A stretch of DNA of 34,765 bases, taken from Nitrospirota bacterium. Its GTDB lineage: Bacteria; Nitrospirota; Thermodesulfovibrionia; Thermodesulfovibrionales; JdFR-88. Below the pieces are notes generated by a model, which saw only the letters and a list, made by a program, of their open reading frames with translations, was not told where the DNA came from and searched no databases. This document shows positions 24,423 to 31,956 of the stretch, one piece after another (position 1 is the first letter of the stretch; the number at the start of each line of letters is the position of its first letter). Where the stretch lies: NCBI GenBank assembly GCA_021789735.1, contig JAJYJB010000019.1:1-34765 (forward strand), given 5' to 3'. Both the position numbers and the translations under genes were made by a program.

Positions 24423-25784
24423 ATGGGAAAAGCTGAAAAGGCAAAAAGCATCTACCGCTGCCAGGGCTGCGGCTTTGCAAGCCCTAAGTGGCTCGGCAGG
24501 TGTCCCGATTGCGGCCAATGGAACACGCTCGTTGAGGAGCGGGAGGACCCTAAAACGGCTTTTTCAAAATCCTCCCCCGTCTTCTCCGTTCCGGAACCCC
24601 TTTCCCAGGTAAAGGGAGCTGATGTAGGGCGCACCTCCACAAGGATACCCGAGTTTGACAGGGTCCTTGGGGGCGGGCTGGTGGCTGGCTCGGTGGTCCT
24701 GGTGGGTGGGGACCCCGGCATAGGGAAATCCACCATCCTGCTGCAGGCAGCCTCCAGGATGCCAGGCATAACGCTTTACGTCTCGGCTGAAGAGTCCGCG
24801 TTCCAGATAAAGGACCGGGCGGACCGCCTTGGCATCTACCAGGACTCCATAATGGTGCTGCCGGAGATATCCCTTGAGCATGTACTTACCGAGGCAAAAA
24901 GAGCCAACCCGCTTGCCCTTGTGATCGATTCCATACAAACGGTCTACACGGAGGAGCTTGGCAGCGCGCCCGGCTCCGTCGGCCAGGTAAGGGAAAGCGC
25001 GGCCAAACTGATGCGGTTCGCAAAAAGCACCGGCACACCCGTATTTATCGTGGGCCATGTGACGAAGGAAGGGACAATAGCCGGGCCGCGGGTGCTGGAG
25101 CATATCGTGGACACGGTGCTTTATTTCGAAGGGCAAAGGGGCCATTCCTTCCGGATCCTGCGGGCGGTAAAAAACCGTTTCGGCTCTACCAACGAGATAG
25201 GCGTGTTCGAGATGACGGACTCTGGGCTTCACGAGATAGCAAACCCGTCGGAGCTCTTTCTGGCGGAGAGGCCGTTGAACGTTTCGGGCTCGGTGGTGGC
25301 AGCCTGCATGGAGGGGACAAGGCCCCTCCTGGTAGAGTTGCAGGCCCTTGTCACTCCAGTCACCTTTTCTGTTTCGAGGAGGTCTTCTCTGGGGCTGGAC
25401 TCACAGCGGGTGAACCTTATACTTGCGGTACTGGAAAAAGTGGCCGGTGTACACCTCGCCGCAAACGATGTCTTTTTGAACGTCGTGGGCGGCCTGAAAC
25501 TTGAGGAGCCCGCTGCCGACCTGGCGATCGCGGCGGCGGTAGTTTCCTCCCTGCGGGAAAAACCGGTGCCTTCCGACACTTTCATCTTCGGGGAGATAGG
25601 CCTTTCAGGGGAAGTAAGATCGGTAAACCACGCGGAGTCCAGGGTGAAAGAGGCTGCCAAGATCGGGCTTAAAAATGCGGTGATCCCGTGGGGGAACTGC
25701 GGCAAACTGAAAGACAAGGCCTGCGGCCTTAAGATAACGGGGGTCCGGAACATAGATGAGGCCATCGAAGCTCTTTTTTCTTAG
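24423..25784 (+). CDS. radA: DNA repair protein RadA
   Basis: RadA is a RecA-like DnaB-type helicase that drives branch migration in recombination. The 453-residue protein has the N-terminal zinc finger with Cys13, Cys16, Cys27 and Cys30 (CQGCGFASPKWLGRCPDCG), Walker A GGDPGIGKST (95-104), the RadA-specific KNRFG motif at 250-254, and a C-terminal Lon-like domain (about 280-453) without the protease dyad. The length is normal. The following lipoprotein gene starts inside its last 29 nt. Confidence 0.97.
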   Translation: MGKAEKAKSIYRCQGCGFASPKWLGRCPDCGQWNTLVEEREDPKTAFSKSSPVFSVPEPLSQVKGADVGRTSTRIPEFDRVLGGGLVAGSVVLVGGDPGIGKSTILLQAASRMPGITLYVSAEESAFQIKDRADRLGIYQDSIMVLPEISLEHVLTEAKRANPLALVIDSIQTVYTEELGSAPGSVGQVRESAAKLMRFAKSTGTPVFIVGHVTKEGTIAGPRVLEHIVDTVLYFEGQRGHSFRILRAVKNRFGSTNEIGVFEMTDSGLHEIANPSELFLAERPLNVSGSVVAACMEGTRPLLVELQALVTPVTFSVSRRSSLGLDSQRVNLILAVLEKVAGVHLAANDVFLNVVGGLKLEEPAADLAIAAAVVSSLREKPVPSDTFIFGEIGLSGEVRSVNHAESRVKEAAKIGLKNAVIPWGNCGKLKDKACGLKITGVRNIDEAIEALFS

Positions 25785-26358
25785 CCTTCTGCTGCTCATA
25801 GCTTACTCCTGCGCTCCCGTGCCGCGCGAGAGGGTACCCGCGTATCACGGCAGTGTACAGACTTTTATTGAAGCGGCCTCAAGCAAGTTCGATTCAATGG
25901 ACTCCACGCTCTCCATCCGCTTCGAAAAAAAGAACGGCCGGAAGATGTCCGCGGACGCCGTTGCGCACATGGGCCCCGGGGGGATCAGTGTGAGGTTCTA
26001 CCAGATGGGCATGCTCGTTGGAGACCTGGACACGCTGGCGGGAAGGAGCACCGGGTATGAGGTCTATGAGGACGTGCTTAAAAAGGCCTTCATGTGGTGG
26101 CGTATCTCCGGGTATGAGGCGGAAGATCTGCCGGGCGAGGTCATGCTCTCGGCCGGCAACCGGATGCTCATACTGGCTGCGCGGACCTATGTGCCCATAA
26201 GGCAGACCATAAGCCTGCCGGACTCCGACGCCATCGTCACATATTCCGGTTACAGGAGAGTGGAGGGTTCTTTCTGGTACCCTTATAGCATAAGGGTGGT
26301 ATACAGGGGGAATTCACTGGAGCTCACGATCGGCAAGGTCTCTCTCACGCACAGTTAA
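25756..26358 (+). CDS. Predicted lipoprotein, possibly LolB-like fold
   Basis: The 200-residue protein begins with a lipoprotein signal: MRPSKLFF, a hydrophobic stretch LSLLLLIAYSC and the lipidated Cys19 (AYSC is an acceptable but not ideal lipobox). The mature part has alternating beta strands (STLSIRFEKKNGRKMSADA, GGISVRFYQMGMLVGDL, AIVTYSGYRR, YSIRVVYRGNSLELTIGKV), reminiscent of LolB/DUF4292-type lipid-binding half-barrels. That fold is a guess from the strand pattern. Its ATG lies inside radA, so it is the third gene of thiD-radA. Its 3' end overlaps the convergent ATPase gene by 14 nt. Confidence 0.7.
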   Translation: MRPSKLFFLSLLLLIAYSCAPVPRERVPAYHGSVQTFIEAASSKFDSMDSTLSIRFEKKNGRKMSADAVAHMGPGGISVRFYQMGMLVGDLDTLAGRSTGYEVYEDVLKKAFMWWRISGYEAEDLPGEVMLSAGNRMLILAARTYVPIRQTISLPDSDAIVTYSGYRRVEGSFWYPYSIRVVYRGNSLELTIGKVSLTHS

Positions 26359-27163
26359 GGCCAAGGTCCGTGGCCACGGCCCTTATGACCTGCTCGTCTA
26401 TGACATCCGATTTAAAAAGAAAGCCGTCCAGAAGCGCATTGTCGCATATTGTATTTATGAGCCTGGGAAGCCCTTTCGAACAGTTATATACGGCGTGAAA
26501 CGCAGCCGGGGTGAAAAGCCCGTTTCTGGCCCCGGCCACTTCCAGCCTGTGGAGCATGTAACTTTTTGCTTCCTCCTCGGACAGCGCGGAAAGCCTTATG
26601 CGCATTGAGACCCTCTGTTTCAGCGGCTCATCGAGGCTCAGGATATCCTCCATGTCGGTAAGGCCGAAAAGGACCAGGTTCACCATCTTGCCCTCAGCGA
26701 ACTCCATGTTCAGAAGGCCACGGAATTCCTCCATTATCTCCCTGGACTTGAGCATCTGGACCTCATCCATCAGGACCACCGCTATCCTGCCCTGCTCGTA
26801 TATCTCCGCGAGCCTTCCGTATATCTGGCCCAGCACCTCCACCTTGGACTCCTTTACTTCCTTTACGCCAAGTTGAAGGGCAAGTTTTTTGAGCAGCCAC
26901 TCCGAGCTTACGGAGGAGTGTATTATTACCAGAAGGGCGGCCTCGTAACTGTTTTCGTCCAGTTCCTCAAGGAGCTTTCTTGCAAGGGTGGTCTTTCCGG
27001 CCCCTATGTCGCCTACCACAACAGACAACCCCCTTCTTGCGTCTATGGCATGCTTCAGTTTCACTACGGCCTGCGAATGCTGGCGGCTGTTGTAATAGAA
27101 CCGGCTGTCCACGATATTTGAGAACGGATGTTCCCTGAGCTTGTAAAATTCGAGATAGTCCAT
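26345..27163 (-). CDS. GspA/ExeA-type AAA ATPase
   Basis: The start is the ATG at 27163, giving 272 residues with the ExeA-family opening MDYLEFYKLREHPFSNIVDS, the Walker A GDIGAGKTT (51-59), Walker B VVLMDEVQML, and sensor region VLFGLTDMEDIL followed by LKQRVSMRIRL. ExeA/GspA-like ATPases help multiprotein assemblies through the peptidoglycan or act in exopolysaccharide export. There is no peptidoglycan-binding domain and no TM segment, unlike full ExeA, so it is a short cytosolic version. The ATG shares its A with the TGA of the TPR gene, so the two are tightly coupled. Confidence 0.9.
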   Translation of the reverse strand: MDYLEFYKLREHPFSNIVDSRFYYNSRQHSQAVVKLKHAIDARRGLSVVVGDIGAGKTTLARKLLEELDENSYEAALLVIIHSSVSSEWLLKKLALQLGVKEVKESKVEVLGQIYGRLAEIYEQGRIAVVLMDEVQMLKSREIMEEFRGLLNMEFAEGKMVNLVLFGLTDMEDILSLDEPLKQRVSMRIRLSALSEEEAKSYMLHRLEVAGARNGLFTPAAFHAVYNCSKGLPRLINTICDNALLDGFLFKSDVIDEQVIRAVATDLGLNCA

Positions 27164-29478
27164 CAGATGTATGATATCCTGTCTTTTCTGGAGGGCGCCT
27201 TCCTGCCGTTTCCTCCGGGTACGGCGCCGCCCAGCGCCGCTATGCGCGCGGCAACCTCCCTGAACCCGCTGTTCCAACGGCATACTTCCAGGTACAGCTC
27301 CAACGCATCCTTTGACTCGGCGTTTTTCTCCCGCGCCTGCGCAAGATCATATTTAAGGCCCCAGTACGCATCCTGGGCCGGATCCGATTTCTGGATAGCA
27401 CCCAGAAGCACCTCCACCGCTTTAGGATAATGGCCTTTTTCCATATAGCAGCCCGCCAGGACCGAAGCTGACTTTACGCCAAAGGCCGGGGCGGCAAGAA
27501 TTGTCTCAAATTCCCTTATCGCGTCATCCAGAAGACCCATTTCCTTGTACGCGATGCCAAGATTATAACGCGTTTCCGCATCCCCGGGGTCTATCTGCTT
27601 TTCCACGCCTTTTTTAAACTCATCAAAAATTCTCCCCACTTCGCTGTCAAGCCCGCCCCCAGGAGCGTCTCCGCCATCCGGGGCCTGCTCGGGGGGCAGC
27701 CCGCCTGCAGGCCATGCGTCCTGCTGCCCCTTGAGGGACTCTATCTCCTCCAGCTTTTCCCTTATGGTTTCATCATCCGGGAAGTGCAGTCTTAATTCCC
27801 TGTATATCTTTTCCGACTCTTCATAAAGCCCCTGGTCCAGGTAAAAGGCGGCCTCGGAGAGCTTTTCGGCCAGTTCAGCCCGGTTGGCAGCCTTTCCGGC
27901 GGGATCCATTTGCGCATCGGTACCATCAGAGGCAGGCTCCGGGCTGCGGAGGCGGCTGCCGAAGCGCTCGGGGAGACGCTCGTCCGAGGGGTCGATGGCA
28001 AAGGCCTCCTCTATTACCTCGTTTCTTTTTAGCTCGTCGCCGGCCCTACGGTAAAGCTCCGCCAGGATTATGCACTCCGTGACGGCCTGTTGCCTGTCGT
28101 TTGCCGAAAGGTAAACCGATTTCAGCTTCATATGAAGAAGAAAGCTTCCGGGGGCCTTCAGTTTAAAAGATTCAAGAAGCTCCCTTGCTTCATTTGCAAG
28201 ACCGCCTGACAGCATCCCGTCCGCCCTGGAGATAACCTGCTGGACGGATCTTTCTTCCTCCGTCACTTCCTCTTTTTCCGCTTTCTCTTCCGCTTCCGGT
28301 TTTTCTTCCTCCCCGCCGTCCGCTTCCTGTCCGAGTTCGCGCAGCTTTCCCGCGATCTGCTCGTCGCCTGGAGAAATGGCGCTGGCCTCATTAAAGCAGT
28401 CCGCCGCACCGCCGGCGTCGCCCGACGCCTGCAACAGTTCCCCAAGCTCTTTAAGCTCTTTTAAAACCCCTTCGCTGTCGTTTTTCTGTTTCAGCAGAGG
28501 GATGAGCATCCTTTTTGCCTGAAGGGGCTCCGCTTCCATGAATATGTCTAATATGCCGATGGCTTCATCAAACTGCGTCCTTGAAGCAAGCTCTTCGATC
28601 ACCGGGACGTATTGGGCCAATGCCCCTTTCATATCTCCATCTTTCAGATACGCTTCAGCCATTGCACGCATCGCGGACAGATTGGAGGGGTCCGTCTGCA
28701 GGACCTCCCCGGCATATTTCCTTGATTCCTCTGTTTTCCCCAGCCCCAGGCAAAGCTTCGCCAGCCACAGGAGAAACTCATCGCTTTTGCCCGTGCGCGA
28801 GATGGCAGTTTTCAGGAATTCGACCGCTTTTTCCGCATTGCCCAGTTTTTCGTAAAGCGAAGCAGTCGCGGTGAGGGCCGCCCTGTTTGAAGGTTTTATC
28901 TCCACTGCCCGTTCCAGGTAACCCAGGGCCTCCTGGTCCTCCCCCTTTCCTTCAAGCAGGCGGGCAACCTCCACATACTCGTATGAGGCCTCCTCAACGA
29001 AACCTTCTTTCGAATAGACCTCAGCGATCTGTTTTCTAAGGGGCAGATTTTCAGAATTTATCCGCACCATCCTTGCGTATGTCCGCACCGCCTCGGCCTT
29101 CCGGCCATCCTTCATATAGATACCGGCGGCTGAAAGATAATATTTCACGGCGTCAGCCGCGATGTTTTTCTCCTCGGAAAGCTCGCCAAGGGCATACAGG
29201 CTCCTCGCGTCCGCGGGCGCGATATTAAGTATTTTTTTGTACAGGGCAAGTGCCTTCAGTGAAAAACCCTCTTTCCGGAATATCTCCGCCGCGCGATGGA
29301 ACTTTTCAGTGGCGGCCTGCTGATCGTTTTTTTTCAGGTAGAGGTCGCCAAGAGTATTAAAGCAGTTGGCGTCCGGGGAGGACTGGAGGAAGTTTTCCCA
29401 TTCGGAAATGGCCTTGTCTATTTGCCCCTTCGCAAGATATTTCTGTGTTTCCTTGATGATCAGGGCCTTGTCAGCCAT
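27163..29478 (-). CDS. Large tetratricopeptide repeat protein
   Basis: The 771-residue protein is built of tandem TPR units, easily seen as pairs such as SWLYKKILNIAPADARSLY-like blocks (first units about 20-160, then on to about 375, and a second array at about 410-760). A Glu/Lys-rich acidic linker at roughly 383-410 separates the two arrays. There is no signal peptide, so it should be cytosolic, or membrane-attached through partners. TPR arrays are scaffolds for complexes. Coupling to the GspA-type ATPase suggests a shared envelope or secretion assembly, though no other machine component is in the window. Confidence 0.88.
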   Translation of the reverse strand: MADKALIIKETQKYLAKGQIDKAISEWENFLQSSPDANCFNTLGDLYLKKNDQQAATEKFHRAAEIFRKEGFSLKALALYKKILNIAPADARSLYALGELSEEKNIAADAVKYYLSAAGIYMKDGRKAEAVRTYARMVRINSENLPLRKQIAEVYSKEGFVEEASYEYVEVARLLEGKGEDQEALGYLERAVEIKPSNRAALTATASLYEKLGNAEKAVEFLKTAISRTGKSDEFLLWLAKLCLGLGKTEESRKYAGEVLQTDPSNLSAMRAMAEAYLKDGDMKGALAQYVPVIEELASRTQFDEAIGILDIFMEAEPLQAKRMLIPLLKQKNDSEGVLKELKELGELLQASGDAGGAADCFNEASAISPGDEQIAGKLRELGQEADGGEEEKPEAEEKAEKEEVTEEERSVQQVISRADGMLSGGLANEARELLESFKLKAPGSFLLHMKLKSVYLSANDRQQAVTECIILAELYRRAGDELKRNEVIEEAFAIDPSDERLPERFGSRLRSPEPASDGTDAQMDPAGKAANRAELAEKLSEAAFYLDQGLYEESEKIYRELRLHFPDDETIREKLEEIESLKGQQDAWPAGGLPPEQAPDGGDAPGGGLDSEVGRIFDEFKKGVEKQIDPGDAETRYNLGIAYKEMGLLDDAIREFETILAAPAFGVKSASVLAGCYMEKGHYPKAVEVLLGAIQKSDPAQDAYWGLKYDLAQAREKNAESKDALELYLEVCRWNSGFREVAARIAALGGAVPGGNGRKAPSRKDRISYI

Positions 29479-29538
29479 GGCATTTATGGTATCAAAGTCG
29501 TCAAAATACTGTCAAACATACAGGACACAAAAGTGCAT

Positions 29539-29574
29539 AAAAAAAGGGGCGGCTTATTTCGCCGCCCCTTTTTT
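29539..29574 (-). terminator. Intrinsic terminator of the Fe-S operon, overlapping the iscU stop
   Basis: On the minus strand GGGGCGGC-GAAATAA-GCCGCCCC is followed by TTTTTTT. The TAA in the loop is the iscU stop codon. Flanking A and T runs extend the stem to 12 bp and also make it work in the plus direction. It separates the operon from the TPR gene. Confidence 0.9.
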
Positions 29575-29928
29575 CTTGTAGTCCTCTATCGCCAACCTCA
29601 AGGCATCGGCACCTAAATTGGAGCAGTGCATCTTCTGCGGTGGAAGGCCGCCAAGGGCGTCCGCCACAGCCTCTTTTGTTATGGACATGGCCTCTTCCAG
29701 GGTCTTGCCCTTGACCATCTCGGTCACCATGCTTGAGACGGCTATCGCCGCGCCGCAGCCGAAGGTCCTGAACTTGGCGTCCGCAATGCGCCCGTTCTCC
29801 ACCTTTATGGTTATCTTCATTACGTCGCCGCAAGTGGGATTGCCTTCCTCCCCTACTCCGTCGGCCTCCGGTATCTCCCCAACGTTCCTGGGGTTTGTAA
29901 AATGGTCCATCAGTTTTTCGGAATACAT
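29554..29928 (-). CDS. iscU: IscU/NifU-N-type Fe-S cluster scaffold
   Basis: IscU assembles [2Fe-2S] and [4Fe-4S] clusters on three cysteines. The 124-residue protein has all of them, Cys33 (EGNPTCGD, with Asp35), Cys58 (RTFGCGAA) and Cys102 (KMHCSNL), and opens with the family's YSEKLMDHFTNPRNVGE. The HscA-binding LPPVK motif reads LPPQK here, and no hscA/hscB is in the operon. Its start overlaps the IscS-like gene by 19 nt. An intrinsic terminator is built around its stop codon. The protein looks fully functional, in contrast to its desulfurase-like partner. Confidence 0.95.
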   Translation of the reverse strand: MYSEKLMDHFTNPRNVGEIPEADGVGEEGNPTCGDVMKITIKVENGRIADAKFRTFGCGAAIAVSSMVTEMVKGKTLEEAMSITKEAVADALGGLPPQKMHCSNLGADALRLAIEDYKKKGAAK

Positions 29929-31124
29929 TGGTCTGTCTCCTTTGCTTTGCCCCAGCCTCCGGCATAGGGTGATATTTCTCTCAGTCTCCTGACCGCCGCC
30001 GGGAATTCCCCCAGGGCGTACTCAACGTCCTCCATAGTGTTTTCCATGCCCAGGCTGAAGACTATGGAGCCCTGGGCAAGCTGCGATGAGACCCCCATGG
30101 ACAAAAGCACCGGGGAAGCCTTCAGGGCCTTGGAGGAGCAGGCGGAACCGCTTGCCGCGTAAATGCCTTTGGCCGCAAGCATCAGTAGCATCGCCTCTCC
30201 CTCGATGAATTCCACGCAGAAGCTGGCAAGCCCGGGCAACCTGAGCTCCCCCTGCTCCGCGGATGGACCCGTAAGATAGACGTTCTCTATCTTTCCAAGT
30301 ACCCCGTTTATAAGCCGGTCCCGCATCTGCGCAAGCTTGCGCACCCTTTCGGGCAGTTCAGCTTTTGTAAGCTCAGCGGCCTTTCCCATTCCCACTATCG
30401 CGGGGATGTTCTCCGTGCCGGCCCTCCTGCCGTTTTCCTGGATGCCACCGTATATAAGCGGAAGTATCCTTGTCCCTCCCTTAAGATAAAGGGCTCCGGC
30501 ACCCTTGGGGCCGTAAAATTCATGGGCCGAGATGCTCATGGCGTCCACCCCCAGGGCCTCAACATCAATGGGGAGATAACCCGCTCCAGCCACCGCGTCC
30601 GTGTGAAAGAGCGCTCCGTTCTTCCTGGCTATCGCCGCAAGCTCTTTAATGGGCTCTACGGTCCCCACCTCCGGGCTTGCGAGTATCACGGAGACAAGTG
30701 TGGTCTCTTTTGTGACGGCCTTTTCGAGGGAGGCCGGGTCTACCAGGCCGTGTTTGTCCACCGGCAGGTACGTCACGGCAAACCCCTCCTTTTCAAGCGC
30801 GCGTGCCGGGTTCAGGATCGAATGGTGCTCCATTTTGGAGACTATTATATGTCTGCCCTTCTTGGTGTGCGCGCTGGCAAGCCCTTTGATGGCAAAGTTG
30901 TTTGCCTCGGCCCCGCTTGCAGTAAATATTATCTCCTGCGGTTTTGCGCCCACAAACTGCGCCACTTTGGACCTGGCCTCCTCAAGCGCCGCTTTGGCGC
31001 TCTGGCCCAGCTCATAAAGGCTCAAAGGGTTGCCGTACCGTTCCTTGAAAAAAGGCATCATGGCCTCCAGGACTTCGGGCCTCAGGGGGTTGGTGGCCAT
31101 ATAGTCAAAATACCTTGCGCCCAT
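29910..31124 (-). CDS. IscS/NifS homologue lacking the PLP-binding lysine
   Basis: The 404-residue protein aligns end to end with E. coli IscS, which takes sulfur from cysteine using PLP. Against IscS: Lys206 is Glu202 (SISAHEFYGPKG; codon GAA at 30519-30521), Thr76 is Ala72, Asn155 is Pro151 (ASPEVG), and Gln183 is Ala179 (HTDAVAGAG). His100, Asp176, Ser199, His201 and the persulfide Cys329 (ASGSACSS) are kept. It cannot form the usual PLP aldimine, so classical desulfurase activity is not expected. The frame is intact, with normal composition and conserved surface regions, so it is not a decayed gene. Archaeoglobus fulgidus IscS has a similar Lys loss (to Asp) and was reported to be inactive as a desulfurase while still pairing with IscU. 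It lies 4 nt after the TusA-like gene and overlaps iscU. Confidence 0.93.
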   Translation of the reverse strand: MGARYFDYMATNPLRPEVLEAMMPFFKERYGNPLSLYELGQSAKAALEEARSKVAQFVGAKPQEIIFTASGAEANNFAIKGLASAHTKKGRHIIVSKMEHHSILNPARALEKEGFAVTYLPVDKHGLVDPASLEKAVTKETTLVSVILASPEVGTVEPIKELAAIARKNGALFHTDAVAGAGYLPIDVEALGVDAMSISAHEFYGPKGAGALYLKGGTRILPLIYGGIQENGRRAGTENIPAIVGMGKAAELTKAELPERVRKLAQMRDRLINGVLGKIENVYLTGPSAEQGELRLPGLASFCVEFIEGEAMLLMLAAKGIYAASGSACSSKALKASPVLLSMGVSSQLAQGSIVFSLGMENTMEDVEYALGEFPAAVRRLREISPYAGGWGKAKETDQCIPKN

Positions 31125-31128
31125 CCTG

Positions 31129-31386
31129 TTACCTACCTTTCTTTCTTACAAAGAATTTATAAAAATCCGGAGCTTCCTCTATCCCGAGGAACTCGTTGCC
31201 GGTCTTTTCACACCACTCCGGGATGTCCGTAAGCGCGCCATCGTAGTCCGTCATTATCTGAAGCACCTGCCCGCTCTCAAGCGTCTTCATCATTTCCTCC
31301 AGCTTCAGAAGGTGCATGGGGCACATCATGTAAACGATATCGGCGGTAACGTCCGCCTTTATCCCCTCCACGAACTTCAGATTCAT
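31129..31386 (-). CDS. TusA-like sulfur carrier with CPxH motif
   Basis: This 85-residue protein has the TusA/SirA fold pattern: MCPMHLLKLEEMMKTLESGQ, then QIMTDYDGALTDIPEWCEKTG and a final beta strand FYKFFVRK. TusA proteins pass sulfur as a persulfide on the Cys of a CPxP motif. Here it reads Cys22-Pro-Met-His25, so the Cys is kept and the second Pro is His. A second cysteine is Cys59. It overlaps iscR by 4 nt (ATGA) and precedes the IscS-like gene by 4 nt. Sulfur delivery to or from the IscS-like/IscU pair is inferred from position. Confidence 0.85.
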   Translation of the reverse strand: MNLKFVEGIKADVTADIVYMMCPMHLLKLEEMMKTLESGQVLQIMTDYDGALTDIPEWCEKTGNEFLGIEEAPDFYKFFVRKKGR

Positions 31387-31871
31387 GCCCCGATTTTCCC
31401 CGTTTTTTCAAGGAATATACGGGCCCCGGTCTTTTCAGGTCCTTCCAGGGGATACTTCTGGCTGCCTTTCCCCGTGATCAGGTCGCGGAGGGTCATGGCA
31501 TCCAGGAAACCCTCTATCTTTTCGCCAAGAGCCTTCCACAAAAGTGAGGTCACGCAGCCGTCGGCCCTGACGCAGCCCTCCAGCGGGTCCTGGCAGGCCG
31601 TCAGGGCGATGGGGCCGTCAAGGCTTCTCAATATTTCCCCTATGCTTATTTTCTCCGGCTGGCGGGCAAGCAGATATCCGCCCCCAGGGCCCCTCACGCT
31701 CGTTATCAGTCCGGATTTCCTGAGGGTGTTCAATATCTGCTCCAGGTAAGCCACGGAGACGTCCTGCCTTGCGGCTATCTCTTTTATGGCCACCGGCTCC
31801 CCTGAATCCCCCCTGGATATCTCGAACATGGCCCTTACCCCATACTGTCCCTTTGTCGATAATTTAAGCAT
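31383..31871 (-). CDS. iscR: Rrf2-family Fe-S regulator, IscR-like
   Basis: The 162-residue protein has an N-terminal winged helix (MLKLSTKGQYGVRAMFEIS, SVAYLEQILNTLRKSGLITSVRG, GPGGGYLLAR) and three cysteines for a [2Fe-2S] cluster, Cys93-x6-Cys100-x5-Cys106. E. coli IscR has spacing x5/x5. It heads the operon iscR-tusA-like-iscS-like-iscU. An excellent match to the IscR type 1 operator overlaps its own promoter, so autorepression by the cluster-loaded form is likely. No ribosome binding site precedes the ATG; the message is probably leaderless. Confidence 0.95.
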   Translation of the reverse strand: MLKLSTKGQYGVRAMFEISRGDSGEPVAIKEIAARQDVSVAYLEQILNTLRKSGLITSVRGPGGGYLLARQPEKISIGEILRSLDGPIALTACQDPLEGCVRADGCVTSLLWKALGEKIEGFLDAMTLRDLITGKGSQKYPLEGPEKTGARIFLEKTGKIGA

Positions 31872-31878
31872 AACTATT

Positions 31879-31905
31879 TTTATAATACTTTACTAATATT
31901 GTCAA
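31879..31905 (-). promoter_or_regulatory. Promoter of the iscR operon
   Basis: On the minus strand a perfect TTGACA (31905-31900) is followed 15 nt later by TATAAA (31884-31879). Seven nt then separate the -10 box from the ATG, so transcription should begin at or within a base or two of the iscR start codon. Confidence 0.7.
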
Positions 31906-31909
31906 GTAT
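31885..31909. promoter_or_regulatory. IscR type 1 operator
   Basis: This 25-bp imperfect palindrome has half-sites ATACTTGAC and AGTAAAGTAT (minus strand) around an AT-rich centre. It agrees at 23 of 25 positions, by my count, with the E. coli IscR type 1 consensus. It covers the -35 box and the spacer, so bound [2Fe-2S]-IscR would block RNA polymerase. Confidence 0.8.
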
Positions 31910-31956
31910 TTTCAGCAAAAAAAGTGGCGGGGAAAAGGAAAAGAAAAATTGTCTGA

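Noticed and set aside
25756..25784. radA and lipoprotein overlap as a sign of a frameshift.
   Set aside because: radA ends at the normal family length and the lipoprotein begins with its own Met and signal peptide, so this is a real gene overlap.
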